DNA of 64,000 nt from Pseudomonadota bacterium (GCA_023391335.1 JAEWBG010000111.1:53452-117451), one strand, 5' to 3'. Shown: positions 18,879 to 26,543, numbered from the stretch's first letter. Numbers and translations: made by a program. Notes: generated by a model from the sequence alone, not told the origin.

Positions 18879-19070
18879 ATGTACGTTTGCGTTTGTCACG
18901 CCATCTCTGATCGGCAGATCCGCGAAGTCGTAGATCGCGGTGCCGGCTCGCTTGCTGAAGTCCAACAGCATCTGCCAGTCGCGAGTTGTTGCGGCAGCTG
19001 CGAAAAAACCGCCTGTGAACTCATTGATTCGCGCGTTTCAGAGCTTAGGGACCGGCCAGTCGCCGCATAA
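18879..19070 (+). CDS. bfd: Bacterioferritin-associated ferredoxin Bfd
   Basis: Small [2Fe-2S] protein of 63 aa with the Bfd ligand pattern: CVC at the N-terminus (MYVCVCHAISDRQIREVV) and CCGSC about 30 residues later. Bfd docks on bacterioferritin and passes electrons to the heme to release stored iron. The ATG at 18879 matches the family N-terminus; an ATG 11 codons earlier would lie on the -10 region. No clear ribosome site is seen. bfr follows about 90 bases downstream on the same strand. The putative Fur box upstream fits induction under iron starvation. Confidence 0.93.
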   Translation: MYVCVCHAISDRQIREVVDRGAGSLAEVQQHLPVASCCGSCEKTACELIDSRVSELRDRPVAA

Positions 19071-19160
19071 CCTTTTCCCGACCTGCCCCTCGCCTCGCGC
19101 TTGCCTGCGTTCTAAGCGTCCGCCAAGATCGCGCCCTTCCGTTCTCCTTTCGAGTCGTAC

Positions 19161-19637
19161 ATGAAAGGCAATCCTCAGGTCATTCGTCACCTCAATGCAG
19201 TGCTCAAGAACGAGCTCACTGCGATCAACCAATACTTCTTGCACGCCAAGATGTTCGACAACTGGGGTCTGACGAAATTGGGCGAGTACACCCGAAAGGA
19301 ATCAATCGACGAGATGAAGCACGCCGATCGCCTGATCGAGCGGATCTTGTTCTTGGACGGACTGCCGAACCTGCAGGATCTGGGGAAGTTACTGATCGGC
19401 GAGAACGCAAAGGAAGCACTCGAGTGCGATCTCAAACTTGAACTGCAGGCGCACCCGGACCTCAGAAAGGCGATCGCAGAATGCGAAACGTTAGGCGACT
19501 ACGTTTCTCGCGATCTTTTTCAAGACATTCTGAAATCCGAAGAAGAACACATCGACTGGCTCGAAACGCAGCTCAAGCTGATAGAGCAGATTGGCATTCA
19601 GAATTACAGCCAATCCCAGATGGAAGCCGGGGACTAA
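19161..19637 (+). CDS. bfr: Bacterioferritin
   Basis: Heme-containing ferritin subunit of 158 aa, 24 of which form the iron-storage shell. All ferroxidase ligands are in the expected places: Glu18, Glu51, His54, Glu94, Glu127 and His130, and Met52 is the heme ligand. Length and N-terminus (MKGNPQVIRHLNAVLKNELTAINQYF) are standard. It lies directly downstream of bfd, making an iron store-and-release pair. No separate strong promoter is evident in the 90-base gap. The gene converges on a lipoprotein gene with only 13 bases between stop codons. Confidence 0.97.
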   Translation: MKGNPQVIRHLNAVLKNELTAINQYFLHAKMFDNWGLTKLGEYTRKESIDEMKHADRLIERILFLDGLPNLQDLGKLLIGENAKEALECDLKLELQAHPDLRKAIAECETLGDYVSRDLFQDILKSEEEHIDWLETQLKLIEQIGIQNYSQSQMEAGD

Positions 19638-19644
19638 CGACGAG

Positions 19645-19665
19645 ACGATCCTACCCGATCGTTTT
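19645..19665. terminator. Weak hairpin between convergent bfr and lipoprotein genes
   Basis: ACGATC-CTACCC-GATCGT followed by TTT on the plus strand, only 6 base pairs, overlapping the lipoprotein stop codon. It could act as a weak terminator for bfr. Low confidence because stem and U-tract are short. Confidence 0.3.
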
Positions 19666-20328
19666 CGAAGCAAGATTCGAAAGCGGGCTGGTCACGCCGG
19701 ACGAGTTCAATGCGACCACGGTGAAGTACCAGGTGCCTGGAGTTAGATTCTCCACGACGTACGAATTCAGGGATGGATTCGTAAGCTTCACAGATTCACT
19801 CAAATCGTTTGGGGACTGGCCGTACAGCACCTGGAATCCGGCCAAGTCCGTGAGCACGGATCCGTCCGTATTTTGCGTTGGGGGCAACCACGAAAGCGTC
19901 GCCGTTCCGGTCGCTGTCTGCGTCACCGTAATGGAGAACGCAGGAAGCGACACGGTGGACTGGCCATCTGATACAGAAACCACGATGGCCCCGTAGGTCC
20001 CAACGTCAGCGCTCGTCGGGGTGCCAGAGATTTGTCCAGTCGTCGGATTGATCGATGCCCAATCGGGAAGATTGGTGGCCGAGAACGTCAGTGCATCGCC
20101 GTTCGGATCAGAGGCCGAGGGCTGAAACGCGTACGCCTGGTTCGCCAGAATCGTGCCCGCACCTTTTCCTTGAATCGTGGGAGCGCCAGAACTGCCACCG
20201 GCGGGCGGCGGAGTGCTCGCGCCTCCTGACGGAACGCTCGAGGACCCGCTACCCCCTCCGCCACAAGCGGCAAGGAGCCCGGCAAGAGCGACCGCAATAA
20301 AGCGCCGTATTACGAGGCCGTGAGCCAA
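19651..20328 (-). CDS. Lipoprotein with putative Ig (He_PIG) and fibronectin type III-like domains
   Basis: Surface or periplasmic lipoprotein of 225 aa. A signal peptide ends in a clear lipobox (LLAAC), followed by a flexible G/S/P linker. An He_PIG-type cadherin-like domain (about residues 50-135; YAFQPSASDPNGDALTFSATNLPDWASINPTTG) is followed by a fibronectin type III-like domain (about 140-225; ATLSWLPPTQNTDGS...WYFTVVALNSSG). Such modules bind carbohydrate or protein. The start is TTG, supported by GGGAG 6 bases upstream. A near-consensus sigma-54 promoter lies just upstream, which suggests control by PrsR and a part in the XrtA matrix system. Confidence 0.85.
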   Translation of the reverse strand: MAHGLVIRRFIAVALAGLLAACGGGGSGSSSVPSGGASTPPPAGGSSGAPTIQGKGAGTILANQAYAFQPSASDPNGDALTFSATNLPDWASINPTTGQISGTPTSADVGTYGAIVVSVSDGQSTVSLPAFSITVTQTATGTATLSWLPPTQNTDGSVLTDLAGFQVLYGQSPNDLSESVKLTNPSLNSYVVENLTPGTWYFTVVALNSSGVTSPLSNLASKTIG

Positions 20329-20365
20329 CGTGAACTCCCAGGGATGGAACGACCCGTCGTTACGT

Positions 20366-20381
20366 CCAATGTCCGTGCCAG
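20366..20381 (-). promoter_or_regulatory. Sigma-54 (-24/-12) promoter of the lipoprotein gene
   Basis: On the minus strand this reads CTGGCACGGACATTGG. The -24 element TGGCACG is perfect, the spacer is right, and the -12 element is TTGG instead of TTGC (one mismatch). Predicted transcription would start about 25 bases before the TTG start codon. The locus encodes PrsR, a sigma-54 activator, so this is a likely member of its regulon. Confidence 0.65.
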
Positions 20382-20846
20382 AAACAAAATCTACCTTTGT
20401 TTCAGCTGCTTAGCGTCGGATTCCGTTACACATAGCAACCGCATTTGTCGCAGCATGGCGACGGCGTCTTATGTCTACAGGAAAGAACTACAGCAAACGC
20501 CTGTTTTTGAAGGTGCTTTGCTCGTCGGCGATTTCCGACACGCTGTCACACGCGGACAAATCGTGTCAGGCAGTCCATTGGCGGTTGAGAGTGACCGTTT
20601 GCGGCCAGAGTAGAACGATCCGGCAGACTGCAAACCCACAACTGTCAACTGACAGCGGGTGGTGATTGGCCGTTGAGAGTTGGGCGTTTACGGCCAGAGA
20701 GCGGTGACACATGACCGCGGCCGACACCTGTTACCTGTCGACTGTGATGGTGCTCGTGGGATTCCAGCAGTGGGAGTGGAGAGCTGAGCGTTGGCCGCAA
20801 AAGGACCCGGCCTTGCTGACGCTCAACCGACAACCGTCAACTGAAG
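20382..20846. repeat. Gene-free region with degenerate heptamer stutters (GTTGAGA/CAACCGT family)
   Basis: No convincing gene on either strand. From about 20582 the sequence holds imperfect direct copies of a block (GGTTGAGAGTGACCGTTTGC near 20583 and CGTTGAGAGTTGGGCGTTTAC near 20671, each followed by GGCCAGAG), a CTGTCA-AC-TGACAG palindrome near 20642, and at 20822-20843 the opposite-strand version CAACCGACAACCGTCAACTG. The unit is about 7 bases. The same family recurs at 26523-26543. Confidence 0.6.
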
Positions 20847-21005
20847 AATGGCGTCCCCACGGGGATTACTCGTCTCATCCATGAGACTCGGCCCGAGGAC
20901 GGGCCCAGCCTAAAGGCTGTTCAAATTCGCTCCAGGCGAATTTAGTCGAACCCCTAATCCGGTGTTCTCATCCCGCGTGGCGCTGCGCGGGCCATTTCTT
21001 TGAAA
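20847..21005 (-). repeat. tRNA-Glu trailer repeat: duplicated tRNA 3' part plus a run of hairpins
   Basis: A 21-base stretch at 20847-20867 is an exact copy of 21004-21024, which covers the acceptor 3' strand, CCA and part of the T-arm of tRNA-Glu. Between the copies lie five short hairpins in series: 20872-20887, 20890-20905, 20906-20919, 20923-20943 and 20972-20991, most with loops of about four bases. On the minus strand this is the 3' trailer of the tRNA. The layout resembles the distal repeats of E. coli tyrT, which also carry the terminal bases of the tRNA. Confidence 0.65.
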
Positions 21006-21081
21006 TGGCGTCCCCACGGGGATTCGAACCCCGGTTACTACCGTGAAAGGGTAATGTCCTAGGCCTCTAGACGATGGGGAC
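21006..21081 (-). tRNA. tRNA-Glu (TTC)
   Basis: A 76-base cloverleaf with an encoded CCA end. The acceptor stem is GTCCCCA paired with TGGGGAC, with a G discriminator. The anticodon loop CTTTCAC gives anticodon TTC, and the T-arm GGTTCGAATCC is canonical. It lies 18 bases downstream of tRNA-Ala and is probably co-transcribed with it. Confidence 0.97.
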
Positions 21082-21099
21082 GCACGCTGACGTAGGGCT

Positions 21100-21175
<76 letters not shown>

Positions 21176-21246
21176 ACGCGGGAGGCGCGCACTCTATGAA
21201 CCTGCGTACCTCAAGTCAAGCTTGTCGGGGAGAAAAATCGACGCTC

Positions 21247-22371
21247 TCAGCGAACCGATGGATCCCACACAACAACGCGCTTACCACGCATGAACATGAG
21301 GCCCGCCTGCGCCAATGCAACGTTTGCTTGGACGAAGTAGTACGCGATTCTGATCAACGCATTTTTCTTCGCGGCGCTTGCGAAGTGAGCCAGCACAACA
21401 ACGAAATATCCAGCGACTTGCAACCAAGTGGCAACTCGGTAAATCGGACCAGCGCCATAGAGCGCGAGCGACGACACAAACAGTAGCGCCAAGAACCATG
21501 GCACAAGCCAACGCATGAGCTTGTGGCTCCAAACCTGGTACGCAAACAATCCATGCGTGAACGGATTCAACACGGATCGCATCGTCGAGAGTCCCGCCAT
21601 GCCGCGAATGGCCGTGCGCACTTTGCGCTGATATTCCTTCTTGGGATCTTTGATATCTTTGTAGATGCCACGAACACGCGAATCGGAGACAGCAACCAGA
21701 CCTGCACGACGCGTCATCAGCGCACACGCGAAGTCGCTTGGGATGGTGGGAATCCAGGTCTTGATCACCGAGCGCCGCACAGCAAAGAACGACCCGCTGA
21801 GTCCAACTAGTCCGCCACGCTCCGACTCCAGCCGGCGCAGCCACATTTCGTATTTAACGTACGCGCCCTCGCCCGCAAGCTTTCCATCTGCGCCGATAAA
21901 AAGATCTTCGCTGGAGACCGCGCCGACATTCGGATCGCGAAATCGATCAACAATGAATCCGATGCTTTCGGGTGGGAGATCTGTTCCTGCATCGGAGAAA
22001 ACCAATAAATCCCCGGTTGCTTGTTCGATTGCAAGACCCTGCGCGAATTCCTTTCCGCGTCGCTCGGGAGAACGAACCAGGCGAACGCCACGATCCGCAA
22101 ATCCGTTCACGATCGCGTCGGAAGCGTCATCAGAAGCATCGGAAGCCACCATGATTTCCAGTGGCTGGTACGCGAGTTTGAGCGCATTCTCGATTTTGGC
22201 CGCGAGCCGACGTTCTTCATTGCGGCAAGCGATGATCAAACTCACTTTCGGCGCATATGCACCCTCAACCGACGAGTGCCGCCTTCCGGGAACCAAAAAC
22301 TTCAACACCAACGGATACAGCGCATAGCTGTAAATCGCCCCCGCCAACGAGATCCAGAAAAGAACCTGCAT
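21247..22371 (-). CDS. Membrane glycosyltransferase family 2
   Basis: GT-A fold family 2 enzyme of 374 aa. It has one N-terminal membrane helix (about 3-25), a catalytic domain opening with KVSLIIACRNEE, a DASDDASD segment (first acidic motif), FSDAGTDLPPE (DxD-like metal site) and a later acceptor-side region, then three or so C-terminal membrane helices from about residue 275. The topology resembles processive synthases such as IcaA and HasA but lacks a clear Q/RxxRW motif, so a non-processive or lipid-linked transferase is equally possible. The start lies 6 bases downstream of the gltX stop, suggesting co-transcription with a housekeeping gene. Confidence 0.88.
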   Translation of the reverse strand: MQVLFWISLAGAIYSYALYPLVLKFLVPGRRHSSVEGAYAPKVSLIIACRNEERRLAAKIENALKLAYQPLEIMVASDASDDASDAIVNGFADRGVRLVRSPERRGKEFAQGLAIEQATGDLLVFSDAGTDLPPESIGFIVDRFRDPNVGAVSSEDLFIGADGKLAGEGAYVKYEMWLRRLESERGGLVGLSGSFFAVRRSVIKTWIPTIPSDFACALMTRRAGLVAVSDSRVRGIYKDIKDPKKEYQRKVRTAIRGMAGLSTMRSVLNPFTHGLFAYQVWSHKLMRWLVPWFLALLFVSSLALYGAGPIYRVATWLQVAGYFVVVLAHFASAAKKNALIRIAYYFVQANVALAQAGLMFMRGKRVVVWDPSVR

Positions 22372-22377
22372 CGCTTC

Positions 22378-23784
22378 TCAGCTCACCGTTTGTTCTATGT
22401 GGTCGATCGCTTTTTGAATGCGAGCGATCGTGATCTCTTTGCCAAGAAGCGCCAGTGTGGAATCGATCGGCGGAGACACGGCCGTACCGGTTACCGCCAC
22501 TCGAATCGGTTGAGCAACCTTCCCCAAACCAACACCCGCCCCTGTCGCGATCGCATTCAGGACGTCGTGAATGTTCTCGGATGTCCACTGAGCAAGCGAC
22601 TCGAGCTGCCCCTTGACTTGCCCCAAGACGATTTTGGCTTCTGAAGAAAAGTTCTTCTTCGCGGCTTTTTCGTCGTAGCTCTCGACATCGCGAAAGAAGA
22701 ACACACTGTTCTGTGCCATTTCCTTCAGAGTCTTGGCTCTTTCCTTTTGGATATTTGCAATGGCGGCTACATATGCATCGTCGGCTGCATTGATGCCGAG
22801 CTCGGTTAAATGTGGCTTCAAATACCGCCCCACTCTTTCGGGAGTCGCCCTCATGATGTGCTGTTGATTCAACCAGAGAAGCTTCTCAGGATTGAATGCC
22901 GAGGCGGATTTGTTCACGTCCCGAATATCGAACAGCGCGATCATTTCCTCCATGCTGAAAACTTCCTGATCGCCATGTGACCATCCAAGCCGCACTAGAT
23001 AATTCAGCAGCGCCTCGGGCAGGAATCCGTCATCTCGATATTGAAGCACGCTAACGGCACCGTGACGTTTGGAAAGCTTCGCTCCGTCCGCCCCAAGAAT
23101 CATCGGCACGTGCGCATACACAGGCGGAGTCGCACCGAGTGCTTTGAGCATGTTGATCTGCCGCGGCGTGTTATTCAGATGATCATCGCCGCGAATGACG
23201 TGAGTGATGGCCATATCGCTGTCGTCAACAACGACGCAGAAGTTGTACGTGGGAGATCCATCTGAACGAGCAATGATGAGATCGTCCAACTCCGCGTTGT
23301 CGAAACTCACATTGCCGTGAATCACGTCCTCAACGACTACGGCACCTCCCTGCGGATTCCTGAAGCGAATAACTGGATCGACACCCGCGCGCGGCTCAGT
23401 TCTGTGGCGGCACGTTCCGTCATATCGGGGCTTTTGCTTGGCCTCGATCTGCTTGGCGCGCATCGTTTCCAATTCTTCTTTCGTGCAGTAGCAGCGATAT
23501 GCATTTCCCTGCTCGAGGAACGACTTGAGCACGTCCGCGTATCGGTCCATGCGACGCGTTTGATAAAACGGACCCTCGTCCGCCGTAAGTCCCAGCCATT
23601 CCATGCCATCCAAGATGACTTGCGTCGCAGCTTCCGTAGAACGTTCCCGATCCGTGTCTTCGATTCGAAGAATGAACTTGCCGCCATTACGACGCGCGTA
23701 CAGCCACGAAAACAACGCAGTGCGTACGCCGCCGATGTGCAGTAGGCCTGTGGGGCTAGGCGCGAATCGAGTGCGGATGGACAT
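22378..23784 (-). CDS. gltX: Glutamyl-tRNA synthetase
   Basis: Class I aminoacyl-tRNA synthetase of 468 aa that charges tRNA-Glu. The HIGH motif appears as PSPTGLLHIGG (about residues 9-19) and the KMSKS loop as AKLSKRHG (about 240). CRCYCTKEELE and the C-terminal helical anticodon-binding domain are typical. It lies in the same direction as tRNA-Val upstream and tRNA-Ala/tRNA-Glu downstream. The ATG has no visible ribosome site: a heptamer stutter element begins only a few bases upstream of the start codon. Confidence 0.98.
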   Translation of the reverse strand: MSIRTRFAPSPTGLLHIGGVRTALFSWLYARRNGGKFILRIEDTDRERSTEAATQVILDGMEWLGLTADEGPFYQTRRMDRYADVLKSFLEQGNAYRCYCTKEELETMRAKQIEAKQKPRYDGTCRHRTEPRAGVDPVIRFRNPQGGAVVVEDVIHGNVSFDNAELDDLIIARSDGSPTYNFCVVVDDSDMAITHVIRGDDHLNNTPRQINMLKALGATPPVYAHVPMILGADGAKLSKRHGAVSVLQYRDDGFLPEALLNYLVRLGWSHGDQEVFSMEEMIALFDIRDVNKSASAFNPEKLLWLNQQHIMRATPERVGRYLKPHLTELGINAADDAYVAAIANIQKERAKTLKEMAQNSVFFFRDVESYDEKAAKKNFSSEAKIVLGQVKGQLESLAQWTSENIHDVLNAIATGAGVGLGKVAQPIRVAVTGTAVSPPIDSTLALLGKEITIARIQKAIDHIEQTVS

Positions 23785-23788
23785 GGAG

Positions 23789-23903
23789 GAAGTGACTAGC
23801 GGATGGCGGATGGCGACTTGTCAGAGTGGTTACTCACGGCCGGTGAAGAACGCGGATGATTGGTGATCTTCTCGATCCGCTATTCACTATCCACGAGTCA
23901 CTT
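23789..23903. repeat. Intergenic inverted-end stutter element (TAGCGGA family) between tRNA-Val and gltX
   Basis: The left arm from 23789 reads GAAGTGACTAGCGGATGG. The right arm (about 23870-23903), read on the other strand, begins GAAGTGACTCGTGGATAG. These are inverted copies of a GTGACTMGYGGATRG core separated by about 60 bases with no coding potential. The same core occurs at 57853-57912, 58424-58452 and 62181-62211. It fills nearly the whole spacer between tRNA-Val and gltX. Confidence 0.6.
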
Positions 23904-23910
23904 CTGCGAA

Positions 23911-23985
23911 TGGTGGGCGGTACAGGGATTGAACCTGTGACCCCTGCCGTGTGAAAGCAGTGCTCTACCGCTGAGCTAACCGCCC
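23911..23985 (-). tRNA. tRNA-Val (CAC)
   Basis: A 75-base cloverleaf with encoded CCA. The acceptor stem is GGGCGGT paired with ACCGCCC, the D-arm is GCTCAGCGGTAGAGC, the anticodon loop TTCACAC gives anticodon CAC, and the T-arm is GGTTCAATCC. It reads GUG codons. It lies upstream of gltX on the same strand. Confidence 0.96.
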
Positions 23986-24052
23986 ATCCTTAAGATCGCT
24001 GAGTTCGCGAGGTGGCGTAGTGTATGGAGCACTCGGCGGTCGGTCAACGCAA

Positions 24053-24499
24053 CTACATGGCGTAAGCCGGCGGCGTGCGATTTAGCAGTACCCAATACAG
24101 CCCGAGACTGCTCACCGCATCCACAAACGCATTGAATTCCACGGGCTTACGTACATAGCTGTTCGCGCCCAGGCTGTAGCTTGCGATCACATCGGCGTCC
24201 TGGCTGGAGGACGTAAGGACAACGACTGGGAGGGACTTGGTTCGTGCGTCGGCACGGATTCTCTGCAGCACCCCCAGGCCATCGAGCTTTGGGAGTTTTA
24301 GATCGAGCAGGATGACTGTGGGCGCATGCGAAAGATCGCGGCCTGCGTAAGGGCCCTCTCCGAACAGAAACTCGAGCGCCTCGACCCCGTCGCGGACCAC
24401 TGTAATGTCGACTGCTAGATTGTTTTTTCTGAGGCTGAGGGTGGTGAGCTCCTCGTCGTCCGGATTGTCCTCTACGAGCAGAATATAACGAGCATTCAT
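24053..24499 (-). CDS. Single-domain response regulator (Rcp1/CheY-like)
   Basis: Receiver-only protein of 148 aa. It has the acidic pair in LLVEDNPDDEE, the phospho-acceptor Asp in VILLDLKLPKLDG, the conserved Thr/Ser in VVLTSSSQDAD, and Lys in SYVRKPVEF. The PDDEEL signature and the YxLGANSYVRKPV stretch are typical of the Rcp1 group, which often partners phytochrome-like or PAS kinases. I take the ATG at 24499, preceded by GGGGAAAGG; a longer frame to 24541 adds a basic tail without support. No output domain and no adjacent kinase are present, so its partner lies elsewhere. Confidence 0.9.
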   Translation of the reverse strand: MNARYILLVEDNPDDEELTTLSLRKNNLAVDITVVRDGVEALEFLFGEGPYAGRDLSHAPTVILLDLKLPKLDGLGVLQRIRADARTKSLPVVVLTSSSQDADVIASYSLGANSYVRKPVEFNAFVDAVSSLGLYWVLLNRTPPAYAM

Positions 24500-24654
24500 C
24501 CCTTTCCCCTGATCTGCACGCGGTCGGCGCATTGGCTGCATTGAACGCGTTCGAACACTGTTGCTCGGGTGCAGGTGCTAGTCACATTCTGGATATTGTC
24601 CGGCGGCAAGATCACTGCAGCCCTAGCACCCTTTGACTGCACCGGACGGCGCAT
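24496..24654 (-). CDS. Possible small protein with a CxxC motif, overlapping the receiver gene
   Basis: Open frame of 52 codons (MRRPVQSKGARAAVILPP...) whose TGA overlaps the receiver protein ATG (ATGA), the arrangement of translationally coupled genes. It contains a VQCSQC motif near its end. No ribosome site is seen and I recognise no family. It may be chance; the 222-base gap between the phosphomannomutase stop and the receiver start has nothing else I can name. Confidence 0.25.
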   Translation of the reverse strand: MRRPVQSKGARAAVILPPDNIQNVTSTCTRATVFERVQCSQCADRVQIRGKG

Positions 24655-24721
24655 CGTGGCGTATCTGCTTCGGATCGGCAAGCTGCCCTTACGTGCGAGC
24701 ACGGCCGGCCGAAAGTTCGAA

Positions 24722-26122
24722 CTAGTGCGCCTCTTCGCCGCCCATGAGCTGGAGCAACTCAGCCGTCTTCTGTCGCATGAGTCCTTCGTTGCCCCGCGTC
24801 TCCACATTCAGGCGAATGAGCGGTTCAGTGTTAGAGGAACGAAGATTGAATCTCCAGCCATCGAATTCCATCGACACCCCGTCCTTAAAATCGACGCTCT
24901 TGGCGCTGGGCTGATACGTATCCTGGATGCGCTTAATTGTTCCCTTGGAATCCGCCACTTTGCGATTGATCTCGCCGCTCGCAGGAAACTTCGCAATGCG
25001 TTCACCCACTAGCTTCGAAAGCGGCTGACCGGTTTCACACATGATCTGCGCGACGAGCAACCAGGGAATCTGACCACTATCGCAGTAGCCAAACGCACGG
25101 AAATAGTGGTGTGCACTCATCTCGCCACCGTATACCGCATCGACCTGACGCATCACATCTTTCATGAACGCGTGACCGGACTTCGACATCACCGCCTCTC
25201 CACCAAGTGACTGCACCATGTCAAGCGTCGCCCAGGTGAGTCGGGGATCGTGAACAATTCGCCCGCCGGGTTCCTTCTTTAGGAACACCGACGCTAATAG
25301 TCCAACGATGTAATACCCTTCGATGAACCCGCCGGTCTCATCGAACAGAAAACAGCGATCGAAGTCGCCATCCCACGCAACGCCGCAATCGGCTTTGTGT
25401 TTGCGAATCGCTTCGATCGTCGAGCGGCGATTCTCTTCGAGCATTGGATTCGGCACACCATTCGGAAACGTGCCGTCTACTTCGTGATTAATCTTGATGA
25501 ATTCGAACGGCAGATATTTTTCGATTTGATCGACGATCAATCCAGCACCGCCGTTGCCCGCGTTCACCACAATCTTCAACGGCTTCAACTTGTCGCGATC
25601 CAAGTACGTCAATAAATGCTCGATGTACTTGCGATTGATATCTAGCTCGAACCGCTTACCGGGAGCCAAAGGCGCGGAATATGAGTTGGATTCCGCAATG
25701 CGCTGAATGTCCTTGAGCCCCGTATCGCCACTAATCGGCCGCGACTGCTCGCGCACGAACTTCATGCCGTTGTAATCGGGAGGATTGTGACTCGCAGTCA
25801 CCATGATGCCGCCGTCCATCGCTTCGCTGAATGTCGCGAAGTACACCATTTCGGTTCCGCACAACCCAATGTCGTAGACATCGACACCTGAATCGACAAG
25901 CCCCCTCGTTAGCGCCTCGCACAATTCAGCACTCGACTGCCGAATGTCGCGCCCAACAATCACGCGCTGAGGCTTTAGGAACTCTGCATACGCACGCCCG
26001 ATGCGATAGGCAACGTCGGAATTCAATTCGCCGGGAATTCGTCCGCGATAGTCGTACGCTTTGAATCCAACGATGGTTGACGGGGACGAGCTGGCAGATG
26101 GCGGAGCAGAATTCGTGCTCAT
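24722..26122 (-). CDS. cpsG: Phosphomannomutase/phosphoglucomutase
   Basis: Alpha-D-phosphohexomutase of 466 aa that converts mannose-6-phosphate to mannose-1-phosphate (and often the glucose pair). It has the phosphoserine loop TASHNPPDYNG with Ser111, the Mg site DGDFDRCFLFDE, the sugar-binding GGEMSAHHYFR loop, and the C-terminal phosphate loop RSSNTEPLIRLNVE. Overall it closely resembles E. coli CpsG/ManB after a 15-residue Ser/Pro-rich N-terminal extension. With manC upstream it supplies GDP-mannose for surface polysaccharide. Its start codon directly follows the stop of a broken four-helix-bundle gene. Confidence 0.94.
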   Translation of the reverse strand: MSTNSAPPSASSSPSTIVGFKAYDYRGRIPGELNSDVAYRIGRAYAEFLKPQRVIVGRDIRQSSAELCEALTRGLVDSGVDVYDIGLCGTEMVYFATFSEAMDGGIMVTASHNPPDYNGMKFVREQSRPISGDTGLKDIQRIAESNSYSAPLAPGKRFELDINRKYIEHLLTYLDRDKLKPLKIVVNAGNGGAGLIVDQIEKYLPFEFIKINHEVDGTFPNGVPNPMLEENRRSTIEAIRKHKADCGVAWDGDFDRCFLFDETGGFIEGYYIVGLLASVFLKKEPGGRIVHDPRLTWATLDMVQSLGGEAVMSKSGHAFMKDVMRQVDAVYGGEMSAHHYFRAFGYCDSGQIPWLLVAQIMCETGQPLSKLVGERIAKFPASGEINRKVADSKGTIKRIQDTYQPSAKSVDFKDGVSMEFDGWRFNLRSSNTEPLIRLNVETRGNEGLMRQKTAELLQLMGGEEAH

Positions 26123-26497
26123 TTATGCGTCTCTACTGTGATCAGATCTCAATGTGGCGAGCAGGCGATACAGCATTTTGCGAATACTCACGATACGCTG
26201 CTCAATATCATCCCGACCGATGGTATTCCAAGCAAAGTCCCTGGCAATTTCCAGTTGCGTTTCTAGTTCGGCGAGAGATCCGAGAGCCACTTCAACGAAG
26301 CGAGCGAATTCTTTCCGCGACGCGCGAACGCTGCCTTCGGCCAAATTAGAAGGGACCGAAACCGCGGCCCTACAAATCTAGGCCGTCAGACCGAACCGCT
26401 CCTCGCGCGGACAAGGCGCTGTGAATTTGCAGAGGGCCCTTGCCAGCAACACTGACTCTTGCCAAACGACCAGCTGCTTAAAGCGACGTCCATCCAT
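26123..26497 (-). pseudogene. Four-helix-bundle (S23/IVS-type) gene with an in-frame TAG
   Basis: From an ATG with a strong AAGGAG ribosome site the frame reads MDGRRFKQLVVWQESV and FGLTA, then TAG at 26378-26380, then ICRAAVSVPSNLAEG and KEFARFVEVALGSLAELETQLEIARDF to a TAA next to cpsG. The full frame is 124 codons, the normal length of the four-helix-bundle family related to the 23S rRNA intervening-sequence protein. The stop falls where relatives carry Gln (LTxQxRRAAVSVPSN), so one C-to-T change (CAG to TAG) explains it. Either a recent pseudogene or, less likely, amber readthrough. Function of the family is not well known. Confidence 0.8.
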
Positions 26498-26522
26498 GGC
26501 AACACTCCTTTGCTCTTACCGC

Positions 26523-26543
26523 CAACAGTCAACCGTCAACTCT
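26523..26543. repeat. Three tandem heptamers at the 3' end of manC
   Basis: CAACAGT, CAACCGT and CAACTCT follow one another, overlapping the manC stop codon at 26536. This is the same heptamer family as at 20582-20846. It lies just upstream of the broken four-helix-bundle gene. Confidence 0.5.

Noticed and set aside
20582..20846. CRISPR array
   Set aside because: The repeats are degenerate, of mixed orientation and uneven spacing, and no cas genes are present.
20847..20867. Second tRNA-Glu gene
   Set aside because: Only about the last 21 bases of the tRNA region are copied; D-arm, anticodon arm and 5' acceptor strand are missing.
21665..22644. Long plus-strand frames of 207-220 codons
   Set aside because: They lie opposite the GT2 and gltX genes, whose motifs are certain; arginine- and serine-rich shadow translations.
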